DNA of 64,000 nucleotides from JAPUEK01 sp963815355 (lineage in GTDB: Bacteria > Pseudomonadota > Alphaproteobacteria > Rhodobacterales > Rhodobacteraceae): positions 124,001-188,000 of the forward strand of contig CAWFGJ010000013.1 of assembly GCA_963815355.1 (NCBI GenBank), given 5' to 3'. The notes under the pieces were generated by a model. It was not told the DNA's origin and did no database searches. It saw only the letters and a list, made by a program, of their open reading frames with translations. Both the position numbers and the translations under genes were made by a program. Below are positions 49,632-58,278 of the stretch, piece by piece; position 1 is the stretch's first letter, and every line of letters begins with the position of its first letter.

Positions 49632-50888
49632 TTAGGCCTTGTCCAGCTCGAACACGTCATGCAGGGCCTGCACGGCCAGTTCCATGTAACGCCGGTCGAT
49701 CAGCACCGAGATCTTGATCTCAGAGGTCGAGATCACCTTGATATTGATGTTGTCCGTGGCAAGGGCCGAAAACATCTTGGCCGCAACCCCGGCATGTGAC
49801 CGCATGCCAATGCCCACCACGGAAATCTTGGCGACTTCGGTGTCGGTCACCAAATCGGCATAAGCGAACTTGTCCGCATCGCGCGCGTCTTCCATCGCTT
49901 TGCGTGCCCGGTCCACCTGATTGGTCGGGCAGGAAAAGGTCATGTCCGTATAGGCGCGCTTGTCGTTGGGATCGTCATGCTCGGAAATGTTCTGGACGAT
50001 CATGTCCACATTCACCCCGGCATCGGCCAAGGGGCCAAAGATCGCAGCGGCAATGCCGGGACGATCTTCAACCCGCACCAGCGTCATCTTGGCCTCGTCA
50101 CGGGAATAGGCCACGCCCGAAACAACTTTCGATTCCATGATTTCATCCTCGTCGCAGACCAGAGTTCCAGAAGTCTCATCCGTGTCCTCGAAAGAGGACA
50201 GCACACGCAGCCGCACCTTATACCGCATCGCCAGTTCGACCGAGCGGGTTTGCAGCACCTTGGCCCCCAGCGAGGCCAGTTCCAGCATTTCCTCAAAGGC
50301 GATGCGGTCCAGCTTGCGGGCCTTGGGGCTGATACGCGGATCGGTGGTATAGACGCCGTCAACATCGGTGTAGATGTCGCAGCGCTCGGCACCAAAGGCC
50401 GCGGCAAAGGCCACCGCGGTCGTGTCCGACCCGCCCCGGCCCAGCGTGGTGATGCGGCCCTCGGCCGAAACACCCTGAAAGCCTGCGACCACGGCCACCT
50501 TGAAGCCTTCGGCGAATTTCGCGTCGATGTTGGCGCGCGGGATCGACACGAAGCGGGCCGACGAATGGGCCGAGGTGGTGTTGATCGGCACTTGCCAGCC
50601 TTGCCAGCTGCGCGCAGGCACATCCATTTCCTGCAAACGCAACGCCAACAGCCCGGCGGTGACGTTTTCACCCGACGCGACCACGGCATCATATTCGCGG
50701 GCGTCATAGAGCATTGAGGTGCCCTCGACATAACCGACAAGCCTGTTGGTCTCGCCCGACATGGCCGAGACGATGACGATCACGTCATAGCCGCGCGCCA
50801 CCTCGGCCTGCACCTTTTTCGCGGCGTTTTCGATCCGCGCAAGGTCAGCCACTGAAGTGCCGCCAAATTTCATTACGAGAAGCGGCAT
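49632..50888 (-). CDS. lysC: Aspartate kinase
   Basis: First step of lysine, threonine and methionine synthesis. It has 418 residues. KFGGTSVAD is at the N-terminus, GRGGSDTTA near 175 and TDVDGVYTTDPR near 195. Two ACT regulatory domains occupy the last 150 residues (VEDRPGIAAAIFGPLADAGV and VGIGMRSHAGVAAKMF), typical of lysine/threonine feedback-controlled class I kinases. I start at the ATG at 50888 with GGAGG before it; the longer frame upstream is not family-like. Confidence 0.96.
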   Translation of the reverse strand: MPLLVMKFGGTSVADLARIENAAKKVQAEVARGYDVIVIVSAMSGETNRLVGYVEGTSMLYDAREYDAVVASGENVTAGLLALRLQEMDVPARSWQGWQVPINTTSAHSSARFVSIPRANIDAKFAEGFKVAVVAGFQGVSAEGRITTLGRGGSDTTAVAFAAAFGAERCDIYTDVDGVYTTDPRISPKARKLDRIAFEEMLELASLGAKVLQTRSVELAMRYKVRLRVLSSFEDTDETSGTLVCDEDEIMESKVVSGVAYSRDEAKMTLVRVEDRPGIAAAIFGPLADAGVNVDMIVQNISEHDDPNDKRAYTDMTFSCPTNQVDRARKAMEDARDADKFAYADLVTDTEVAKISVVGIGMRSHAGVAAKMFSALATDNINIKVISTSEIKISVLIDRRYMELAVQALHDVFELDKA

Positions 50889-51083
50889 GGCATCCTCCAC
50901 GGCCCCTGAAGTCGGGCGTTTCTTTAAGCGGGGGCGGGGGTGGGTGCAAGCCCGAAAGCAGGCCCGCGCGCGCGCCGGAGTTTCTGTGGGGTTGGTGAGG
51001 GGTTGGCGCATTGTTGGCGCAGTGATCCAGCGGCGCGGCCTGCGGCCGCACAGCCTGTCAGCAGGCCGTGCCCGGCCTGCGCG

Positions 51084-51156
51084 AAGGGGGCTTTCCGCCC
51101 CCTTGGTCGCCCCAAGGGGCGCCCGACCCCCGAGGATATTTAAGGACAGAAAATGG
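51084..51156. repeat. Hairpins plus dispersed element after purD
   Basis: The hairpin AAGGGGGC/GCCCCCTT (51084-51104) and a second short GCCCC/GGGGC stem are followed by GAGGATATTTAAGGACAG and AAAATGG at 51133. This is the second GATATTT-type copy, after 6222. It begins six bases after the purD stop on the reverse strand, so the hairpins may end the purD transcript. Confidence 0.75.
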
Positions 51157-51161
51157 GGCTG

Positions 51162-52424
51162 TCAAAGCGCGCGCCAGCCGATATCGGACCGGCAGAAGCC
51201 CTCAGGCCAGTTCAGGTGGTCGATCATCGCATAGGCGCGGTTGCGGGCCTCGGCCAAAGTATCCCCGCGGGCGGTTATGTTCAGAACCCGGCCGCCGTTG
51301 GCCACGATCTGCCCCTCACGGGACGCGGTTCCTGCGTGAAAGGCCATGTGGCGGCTGTCTTCGGGCATCCGCGCCAGACCATGAATCTCACTGCCTTTGG
51401 CATAAGCACCGGGATAGCCTTTGGCGGCCATCACCACGGTCAGCGCATGGTCATCGGCCCAGTTCACCTGTGCGCGGTCCAGCCGCCCCTCGGCGCAGGC
51501 CAAGAGCAGGTCCAACGCCTGCGCGCCCAACCGCATCATCAGCACCTGCGTTTCCGGATCGCCAAAGCGCGCGTTGTATTCCACCAACCGCGCTTGGCCG
51601 TCCTTGATCATCAGGCCCGCAAAGAGCACGCCCTGATAAGGTGTGCCGCGCCGCGCCATCTCTTTTATCGTGGGTTCAATGATCTCGGCCATGCAGTGGG
51701 CGGCGATCGCATCGGTCAGGACCGGGGCCGGAGAATAGGCCCCCATGCCCCCGGTGTTCGGCCCGGTATCCCCCTCACCCACGCGTTTGTGGTCTTGGGC
51801 TGTGCCTACGGGCAGCGCATGAACACCGTCGGTCAGCACGAAAAAGCTGGCCTCTTCGCCTTCCATGAATTCCTCAATCACCACTTCGGTGCCGGCCGCA
51901 CCAAAGGCCCCGCCAAATATCTCGTCAATTCCGTCAAGAGCTTCGGCCTCGGTCATCCCCATGATAACGCCTTTGCCTGCGGCCAAGCCGTCGGCCTTGA
52001 TGACCAGTGGCGCGCCCATCCGGCGAACATAGGCGCGGGCGGCTTCGGCTTCGGTAAAGCGGGCATAGGCGGCGGTGGGGGCACCGCAGGCGTCGCAGAT
52101 TTCCTTGGTGAAGGCCTTGGAGGCCTCCAGCCGAGCGGCCAGCGCTGACGGGCCAAAGGTCAGGATCCCGGCCCCCCGCGTCGCGTCCGCAACGCCTGCA
52201 GCCAAGGGCGCCTCTGGGCCCACGATCACGAAATCAACGGCGTTTTCTTCGCAAAACGCCACCACCGCCGCGCCGTCCATGATGTCGATATCGGCACATT
52301 CAGCCAGCATCGCGATTCCCGCGTTGCCCGGAGCCACGATCAGCCGGTCGGTCTTGGGGTTCTGCTTGACTGCCCAAGCCAGCGCATGTTCGCGCCCGCC
52401 ACTGCCAAGGATCAGGATGTTCAT
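51162..52424 (-). CDS. purD: Phosphoribosylamine-glycine ligase (GAR synthetase)
   Basis: Second step of de novo purine synthesis. It has 420 residues with an ATP-grasp fold. ILGSGGREHALAW is at the start, FGPSALAARLEASKAFTKE near 95, and RFGDPETQ near 285. I take the ATG at 52424. The same frame is open far upstream on the reverse strand, but that part is the mirror of xseA. It is divergent from xseA across about 130 bp. Confidence 0.97.
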   Translation of the reverse strand: MNILILGSGGREHALAWAVKQNPKTDRLIVAPGNAGIAMLAECADIDIMDGAAVVAFCEENAVDFVIVGPEAPLAAGVADATRGAGILTFGPSALAARLEASKAFTKEICDACGAPTAAYARFTEAEAARAYVRRMGAPLVIKADGLAAGKGVIMGMTEAEALDGIDEIFGGAFGAAGTEVVIEEFMEGEEASFFVLTDGVHALPVGTAQDHKRVGEGDTGPNTGGMGAYSPAPVLTDAIAAHCMAEIIEPTIKEMARRGTPYQGVLFAGLMIKDGQARLVEYNARFGDPETQVLMMRLGAQALDLLLACAEGRLDRAQVNWADDHALTVVMAAKGYPGAYAKGSEIHGLARMPEDSRHMAFHAGTASREGQIVANGGRVLNITARGDTLAEARNRAYAMIDHLNWPEGFCRSDIGWRAL

Positions 52425-52556
52425 GGGCGCGCCCTCGCGTTGGAGAAGTTGCGGCGGTGATAACGGCTGCGCGGCGGCTCGGCAAGTTTGCTGCCAACCG
52501 CCCCGACAGGGCCGGCCTTGCTTGCGCTGGCGTCTGCCCTTTGGCACAGTCGCCCG

Positions 52557-54116
52557 ATGGATATGTTCGAAGACGCCCCCGCCCCCGCTGGCAACCAACC
52601 CGAATACACCGTGTCCGAGTTGTCCGGCGCGGTCAAACGGGTGATCGAGGGCGAATTTGGCCTTGTCCGCGTGCGGGGAGAGGTGGGGCGGGTAAGCCGC
52701 CCGGCCTCGGGGCACCTCTACTTTGACCTCAAGGATGATCGTTCGGTCATCGCCGCGATCTCGTGGAAGGGGCAGGTCGCCAAGATGCAGGTCCGCCCCG
52801 AAGAGGGCATGGAAGTGATCGCGACCGGCCGGTTGACCACCTTCCCCGGCCAGTCGAAATACCAGTTGATCGTCGAAGATGTCTCGCCCGCCGGGGCGGG
52901 CGCTCTGATGGCGATGCTGGAAAAGCGCCGCGCGGCACTGGCCGCTGAAGGGCTGTTCGATCCGGCCCGCAAAAAGGCGATCCCGTTTTTGCCGACCGTG
53001 ATCGGCGTTGTTACCTCGCCCTCTGGTGCCGTGATCCGCGATATTCTGCACCGGTTGCGCGACCGCTTTCCGCGCCATGTGCTGATCTGGCCGGTCGCGG
53101 TGCAGGGGCAGGCTTGCGCGGCAGAGGTGGCGGCCGCAATCAAAGGCTTTAACGCCCTGCCCGCCGGCGGGCCGATACCGCGCCCTGATCTGCTGATTGT
53201 CGCGCGTGGCGGTGGCAGCCTTGAAGACCTCTGGGGCTTTAACGAAGAAATTGTGGTGCGCGCTGCGGCGGCCAGCCAGATCCCCCTGATCTCGGCGGTC
53301 GGGCATGAAACGGACACCACACTGATCGACCATGCCGCCGACTTGCGGGCGCCGACGCCCACGGCAGCTGCGGAACTGGCGGTTCCGGTGCGGCTGGAGC
53401 TGTTGGCGGCGGTGGATGCGCTGGCGGCCCGGCAGTTGCGCGGCGTGGTGCAGGGGATGGGCCAACGCAGCCAGCGGCTGCGCGACCTTGCCCGCGCCCT
53501 GCCCCGGCCCGAGGTGCTGACCGCCACCGCCGCCCAACGGCTTGACCTGTGGTCGGGGCGGCTCGCGGGGGCTTTGGGCATGGCCACCGCTCGAAAGCGC
53601 AGCGGTTTTGAGCGCGCGGCCCGGCTGCGCCCCGAAGTGCTGTTGAACCTTGTCGCGCGCCGCCGCGATCAGGCAAACGCCCTTGGCCAGCGGCTTGACG
53701 CGGGCCTGATCCGGCGGCGCGAACGCGCCAGCGACCGGGCCGAGGCTTTGGCCAACCGACTGGCCCCGGCCCTTGCGCGGCTGCTCTCGACCGCCGCACG
53801 GGACACAGCCCAAGGCCGCGCAAAGCTTGAGGCACTCGCCGCGCGGCTGGACTCTGCCCCCCAGCGCCGCCTTGCCGCGCTTGCCGAACGGCTTGACCGT
53901 ATCGACCGCACCCGCGCCAGCCTTGGCCATATGGAAACCCTGCGGCGCGGCTTTGCCATCGTGCGCGGCGACGGGCAGGTTGTGACCGGCAAATCCGCCG
54001 CCGAGAAGGCGCAGGTTCTGGAACTGGAATTTGCCGACGGCCGCCTGTCACTGGCCCCGAAAGCCGCGCGCAAGGCCAAACAGGGCGAAGCACCTGATCA
54101 GGGTAGCCTTTTCTAG
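52557..54116 (+). CDS. xseA: Exodeoxyribonuclease VII large subunit
   Basis: Nuclease subunit that degrades single-stranded DNA. It has 519 residues. The N-terminal OB fold (about 17-105) contains VRGEVGRVSRPASGHLYFDL. The catalytic domain has VTSPSGAVIRD near 157, ARGGGSLEDLW near 222 and SAVGHETD near 247. A long coiled coil (about 290-460) follows. The protein is long for the family because of an extended Ala/Arg-rich coiled coil. The start MDMFED at 52557 is chosen over an upstream in-frame option. xseB is not adjacent. Confidence 0.95.
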   Translation: MDMFEDAPAPAGNQPEYTVSELSGAVKRVIEGEFGLVRVRGEVGRVSRPASGHLYFDLKDDRSVIAAISWKGQVAKMQVRPEEGMEVIATGRLTTFPGQSKYQLIVEDVSPAGAGALMAMLEKRRAALAAEGLFDPARKKAIPFLPTVIGVVTSPSGAVIRDILHRLRDRFPRHVLIWPVAVQGQACAAEVAAAIKGFNALPAGGPIPRPDLLIVARGGGSLEDLWGFNEEIVVRAAAASQIPLISAVGHETDTTLIDHAADLRAPTPTAAAELAVPVRLELLAAVDALAARQLRGVVQGMGQRSQRLRDLARALPRPEVLTATAAQRLDLWSGRLAGALGMATARKRSGFERAARLRPEVLLNLVARRRDQANALGQRLDAGLIRRRERASDRAEALANRLAPALARLLSTAARDTAQGRAKLEALAARLDSAPQRRLAALAERLDRIDRTRASLGHMETLRRGFAIVRGDGQVVTGKSAAEKAQVLELEFADGRLSLAPKAARKAKQGEAPDQGSLF

Positions 54117-54242
54117 ATTTGTTGAAAAATGATAATTTCCGGCAGGGGCGGCACACATTAAGAGGCCGCCAGAACCCGACAAACCAACGCCAGAATCTTA
54201 AAATCAGCGGCCCCCGCCCCTCAGCCTAAATGTTGGAAAAAG

Positions 54243-54644
54243 CTAAACGCCAACCTCGGGGCCGGGGCACGTGAGCGGCTGATCGGACCGCCCTGCCTCG
54301 GTCAACTGGGCCGCGATCGGATCGGGGAATGACTGCACTTCCAGCCCCGCAGCCCCTTTGGAAAACTGCCAGCAAATCGGCGCTTTGTCCCCGTACAGAA
54401 AACAAATCTCGCCCGGGGTCTCTTCATACCAACGGCCATAGCTGCATTGACCCGCCACCGGCTTCCAGATCACCCGACGCCCCGGCAGGTATTGTTCAGC
54501 CCCCCAAGGCTGCCCGTCCCAAGCGTAGCGCAGGGTCTGGCCTGTCACCTCTGCCTCAAATTCTGCCGCCGAGAGCGGGGGTTGCGCCAGGGCCGGAACG
54601 GTCCCCGCCATCACCGCAAGCCAGATCGCAACCCCCAGCCTCAT
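54243..54644 (-). CDS. Small secreted protein of unknown function
   Basis: A 133-residue protein with a signal peptide (MRLGVAIWLAVMAGTVPALA, then QPP). The mature part has four Cys (GQCSYGRW, EICFLYG, PICWQF, LTCPG) and many aromatic residues, suggesting a disulfide-stabilised periplasmic domain. Its ATG overlaps the alkB stop by four bases, so it is co-translated with the alkane hydroxylase-like gene. I do not recognise a family. The ATG at 54644 gives the clean signal peptide. Confidence 0.75.
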   Translation of the reverse strand: MRLGVAIWLAVMAGTVPALAQPPLSAAEFEAEVTGQTLRYAWDGQPWGAEQYLPGRRVIWKPVAGQCSYGRWYEETPGEICFLYGDKAPICWQFSKGAAGLEVQSFPDPIAAQLTEAGRSDQPLTCPGPEVGV

Positions 54645-55684
54645 GCGGCGGTCCAACGCTGCACATGCGGACGCATCAGCCGCTTCCACCGGGCGGGTAA
54701 CAGCGCAATCAGGCAGGCGATGGGCAACGGCCAAGGCAGGCGCGGTGCCTCATCGGGCGCAGGCAGGCGCAGCGCAGGATAGGGCCGCGCGGGGTGGGCG
54801 TGATGATCGGAGTGGCGTGGCGCATTCAGCATCAGCGCCGAGGAAAACCACTGCGGCGCGTTCCAGCTATGCTGGGCCGCGACGGGCTCCAGCTTGCCAT
54901 CCGGACGAAGGCTTCGCACCAACCCATAATGTTGCACATAGTCTGACAGAAGCAGCTGGGTTTGCGCATGGCCTGCCAGCAGCACCCAGATCACCACCCC
55001 CGGCCAGCCTGCAAACAGCCAGCCCACAAACAGCGATACCGCCGAAATCGCCGCATAAACCACATAGGGATGCAGCGCGACCCCCTTGCGTAAGGCCCGC
55101 TCCGCCGCAAAGCCGCGCACAAAACTGCCGCGCCAAGCCCGCAGCGCAAAGCGGTAGAACCCCTCACCCGACCGCGCCGTGTTGGGGTCTTCGGCGCTGG
55201 CCGCGTGGCGGTGATGCACCAAGCGGTGCGCCGAGGCGTGATGCCCAAACAGCAAGGTCGCGTAGACCGTGACCCCCAGCCAGAACAGGCCCCGGCTGCC
55301 CCGGTGGATCAGCTCATGCGCCATAGGGTTGGACACCTGTCCGAACCACAGCCCCACCCCCAGAAACAGCGCCACCCGCTCCCAGAGCGCCAGACCGCTG
55401 GCCCCGCCCACTGCCGCCACAGCCAGCGGGAATAGCACTAAATGCCCGACCGCCAGCCCGATCAGCAGCCCGTCTGCCCCCGGAAACTCTTCGCCCACGG
55501 CGTCGCCTTGGAACAGCGGCACCACCTGATCCATCAGCGCCACCAGCCCCGCCATGTAGATCAGCCCCGCCAAGGCCCAGCCCCCGCCAAGTGCCAGGCC
55601 AAGCGCAAAAAGGACAAGCGGTGTGGCCGAGATCGCCGCAAAGAGCAGCATCGGCAAAGGGCGGGTGGTCAGACTGCGCATCAT
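54641..55684 (-). CDS. alkB: Alkane 1-monooxygenase-like membrane di-iron enzyme
   Basis: A 347-residue integral membrane hydroxylase with five or six helices. All His clusters of AlkB are present: HELIHRGS near 116, AHRLVHHRHAASAEDP near 147, and the signature RHSDHHAHPARPY near 290. DYVQHYGLVR near 240 matches the AlkB NYxEHYGL motif except for Asp at its first position. In the family, electrons come from a rubredoxin; none is adjacent. The exact substrate is open (alkane or fatty acyl chain). I use the ATG at 55684 with AGGATGGG upstream. Confidence 0.88.
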   Translation of the reverse strand: MMRSLTTRPLPMLLFAAISATPLVLFALGLALGGGWALAGLIYMAGLVALMDQVVPLFQGDAVGEEFPGADGLLIGLAVGHLVLFPLAVAAVGGASGLALWERVALFLGVGLWFGQVSNPMAHELIHRGSRGLFWLGVTVYATLLFGHHASAHRLVHHRHAASAEDPNTARSGEGFYRFALRAWRGSFVRGFAAERALRKGVALHPYVVYAAISAVSLFVGWLFAGWPGVVIWVLLAGHAQTQLLLSDYVQHYGLVRSLRPDGKLEPVAAQHSWNAPQWFSSALMLNAPRHSDHHAHPARPYPALRLPAPDEAPRLPWPLPIACLIALLPARWKRLMRPHVQRWTAA

Positions 55685-55746
55685 GGCCCATCCTAGCATG
55701 AGAACCAGACCATTCCAGCCCCCACCATCCCCCTCCGCGAGGCCCC

Positions 55747-56394
55747 ATGACCACGCTTCTCTTCGCCCTCTCCGCCCTCTGCATGGTCACCTACGGCCTG
55801 CGCTTTTCTACTCTGGGCCCGCAAACCCAACTGACCCCGGCGCTGATCAAGACCCTGTCCGTGGCCTTGCTGGCGCTTATCGCGGCCATCGGTGGCGCAC
55901 CTGCGCTGATCCTGGGCGGGCTGATTCTTGGCGGTATCGGGGATTTCGCGCTGGCCCGGCCGTCGGAAAAGGCGTTTCTGGCGGGCATGGGCGCCTTTGC
56001 GCTTGGCCATCTGGCCTATGCGCTGGCCTTTGCCCCGCTGCCGCCCCACGGTGGCCAATGGGTGCTTTTGGCGGCATTGGCGCTGCTGGTCCTGTCGACA
56101 GAGCTTTGGCTGGCCCCCTACACCGGCCCCCTTCGCGCCCCGGTGCGCGCCTATGCGGTGATCATCGCCCTTATGGTGGCAAGCGCCGTGCTGATGCCCG
56201 CCGGCCCGACCCGTGCTTGGGTTCAGTTGGGGGCGGCCCTGTTTGTGGCCTCAGACGTGCTTTTAGCGCTGGCGTTGTTCCCCTTGGCCCAGCATCCGAC
56301 CCGCAAGATCCTGTCGCGCCTGCTCTGGCCGTGCTATTGGGCCGGGCAAGCGTTGATCCTTGCCGGGCACCTGCCCCAGCAAGCCTTGGGCTGA
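55747..56394 (+). CDS. Lysoplasmalogenase (YhhN/TMEM86 family)
   Basis: A 215-residue protein with about eight hydrophobic segments. The family motifs appear as GGIGDFALA near 60 (usually GD) and LFVASDVLLAL near 157 (the conserved SD). Family members hydrolyse lysoplasmalogen vinyl-ether bonds in the membrane; in alphaproteobacteria this is inferred. It is divergent from alkB and 58 bp upstream of the permease gene. Confidence 0.86.
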   Translation: MTTLLFALSALCMVTYGLRFSTLGPQTQLTPALIKTLSVALLALIAAIGGAPALILGGLILGGIGDFALARPSEKAFLAGMGAFALGHLAYALAFAPLPPHGGQWVLLAALALLVLSTELWLAPYTGPLRAPVRAYAVIIALMVASAVLMPAGPTRAWVQLGAALFVASDVLLALALFPLAQHPTRKILSRLLWPCYWAGQALILAGHLPQQALG

Positions 56395-56452
56395 GCCCCT
56401 TGCGAAAACGCCCTGCTGACGCGATATGTGAACCGAACCAAAGGGGCGCATC

Positions 56453-57535
56453 ATGGCATTGCCGATCCGCGATCAATTGAAATACTGGGGAGCGGCACTG
56501 CTGGTGCTGTTCTTGCTGCTGTGGTTTTTGGGCTCGGTGATCTTGCCTTTCATGGTCGGAGGCGCCCTGGCCTATTTCCTTGATCCGGTGGCGGACCGTT
56601 TGGAACGGCTTGGCCTGTCCCGCGTCGGCGCCACGGCGGTGATCACCATGCTGGCCCTGCTGATCGTGGTGATGCTGGTGCTGGCCGTGATCCCGACGCT
56701 GGTTAACCAACTGGCCGCCCTCGTCAACGCCGCCCCGGACATCGCGCGTAAACTCCAGACAGTGCTGATCGAACATTTCCCCTCCCTTTCAGACGAGACG
56801 TCGACCATCCGCCAATCCTTGGCGCAGATCGCCGCCACCATCCAATCCAAGGGGGCCAACGTGGCCCAAGGGTTGATCTCGTCGCTGCTTGGCGTGATCT
56901 CGGCGGCGGTGTTTGTGCTGGTCGTGCCGGTGGTGACCTTCTACCTGCTGGCCGATTGGGACCACATGATCGCCCGGTTGGACCGCCTGATGCCGCGCGA
57001 CCACGCCCCCGTGATCCGCCGCCTTGCGCGTGAGATTGACGCCGCCCTCTCGGCCTTTGTGCGGGGGCAATTATCGGTCTGCCTGCTGCTTGGCACGTTT
57101 TACTCCGTGGCGCTGATGCTGGCGGGTCTGCAATTTGGGCTTGTCGTCGGGGCGATCGCCGGAACGATCACCTTTATTCCCTATGTCGGCTCATTGGTGG
57201 GCGGCGGGCTCGCGATCGGGCTGGCGCTGTTTCAGTTCTGGGGCGATTGGGTGTCCATCGGCCTTGTCGCAGCGATCTTCGCGATCGGGCAATTCATCGA
57301 GGGCAATATCCTGACCCCGAAACTCGTGGGCAATTCGGTTGGGCTGCACCCGGTCTGGCTGCTTTTTGCGCTATCGGCCTTCGGGTCTGCCTTTGGCTTT
57401 GTCGGCATGCTGGTGGCCGTGCCGATGGCCGCAGCCCTTGGCGTGCTAACCCGCTTTGCCACCGCGCAATATCAGGAAAGCCTGCTCTACAAGGGCACCG
57501 GCCCCGCCGCGCCCAAGGAAGAAGACCCGACGTGA
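56453..57535 (+). CDS. AI-2E family transporter (PerM-like permease)
   Basis: A 360-residue membrane protein with about eight helices and a central hydrophilic part (about 85-140). Conserved segments: FMVGGALAYFLDPVADRLE near 35, VAIFAIGQFIEGNILTPKLV near 270 and VGLHPVWLLFALSAFG near 300. Family members export AI-2 or act as Na+/H+ antiporters; the role here is unknown. Its stop overlaps the hdaA GTG by GTGA, an alphaproteobacterial arrangement. Confidence 0.9.
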   Translation: MALPIRDQLKYWGAALLVLFLLLWFLGSVILPFMVGGALAYFLDPVADRLERLGLSRVGATAVITMLALLIVVMLVLAVIPTLVNQLAALVNAAPDIARKLQTVLIEHFPSLSDETSTIRQSLAQIAATIQSKGANVAQGLISSLLGVISAAVFVLVVPVVTFYLLADWDHMIARLDRLMPRDHAPVIRRLAREIDAALSAFVRGQLSVCLLLGTFYSVALMLAGLQFGLVVGAIAGTITFIPYVGSLVGGGLAIGLALFQFWGDWVSIGLVAAIFAIGQFIEGNILTPKLVGNSVGLHPVWLLFALSAFGSAFGFVGMLVAVPMAAALGVLTRFATAQYQESLLYKGTGPAAPKEEDPT

Positions 57536-58233
57536 GCGTGCGAAACACCCTGCCGTTGCCGCAACAAATGGCGTTTGATCTGCCCGCCCGCGAAACCTTC
57601 CGGCGGCAGGATTTCTTCACCTCTCCTGCCAACGCCGAGGCGCTGGCCGCGCTGGAAGATTGGCCCAACTGGCCCGCGGGCAAGATGCTGTTGGTCGGGC
57701 CTGCAGGCAGCGGCAAGACCCATCTGGCGCATCTTTGGGCAGCAGAGGCCGGCGCACGCGTGCTGCCCGCACTCGCCCTGCCCCAGACTGATCTGCTGGA
57801 TCTTGCCGCCACCGGGGCCGTGGTGATCGAGGACGCACAATCCATCGCCGGACGCCGGGCCGCAGAAACCGCGCTTTTCCACCTGCACAACCTGCTGGCC
57901 GCCGAAGGCCGTCTGCTTATCACCGCCGATTGCCCGCCGCGCGATTGGGGCCTTGCCCTGAACGACCTGCTCAGCCGCACACAAGCGGCCCCGCTGACCC
58001 GCCTGAACCCGCCCGACGATGCGCTGCTGTCAGCCGTGCTGATCAAACTTTTTGCCGACCGCCAGATCAGCGTGCCCCCCACCCTGATCAGCTATCTGAT
58101 CAGCCATATGGAACGCTCTATCGCGGCAGCGCGCAGGGTTGTGGCGCAACTGGATTCGCGGGCATTGGCCCTTGGCAGCCCCATCACCCGCGCACTGGCT
58201 GCCGAGTTGCTGGACAGCCCCGACCAAGGGTGA
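57532..58233 (+). CDS. hdaA: DnaA-related regulator HdaA
   Basis: AAA+ protein of 233 residues homologous to the ATPase part of DnaA. It limits re-initiation by stimulating DnaA ATP hydrolysis with the sliding clamp. The N-terminal QMAFDLP fits a clamp-binding motif (near 12), Walker A is GPAGSGKTH near 56, and Walker B-like VVIEDAQ near 97. The last ~60 residues form the AAA+ lid; there is no DnaA DNA-binding domain, as expected for Hda. The start is GTG at 57532, overlapping the permease stop. Confidence 0.9.
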   Translation: MSVRNTLPLPQQMAFDLPARETFRRQDFFTSPANAEALAALEDWPNWPAGKMLLVGPAGSGKTHLAHLWAAEAGARVLPALALPQTDLLDLAATGAVVIEDAQSIAGRRAAETALFHLHNLLAAEGRLLITADCPPRDWGLALNDLLSRTQAAPLTRLNPPDDALLSAVLIKLFADRQISVPPTLISYLISHMERSIAAARRVVAQLDSRALALGSPITRALAAELLDSPDQG

Positions 58234-58237
58234 AACA

Positions 58238-58255
58238 CTGTCACCCAGCCGTCAT
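58238..58255 (+). promoter_or_regulatory. PhoB-box-like direct repeat before ppk
   Basis: CTGTCAC-CCAG-CCGTCAT: two 7-bp repeats separated by 4 bp, each matching the Pho half-site CTGTCAT at six of seven positions. It ends 23 bases before the ppk ATG. The spacer is not AT-rich, which lowers confidence. If real, ppk and ppx are induced by phosphate limitation. Confidence 0.55.
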
Positions 58256-58278
58256 AAAAGCACTGCATAAGCCCCCAC

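Noticed and set aside
52425..53930. Reverse-strand open frame continuous with purD, giving an apparent 922-residue protein
   Set aside because: The extra N-terminal part is the mirror of xseA, is rich in Arg, Gln and Gly without any motif, and purD has a normal start at 52424.
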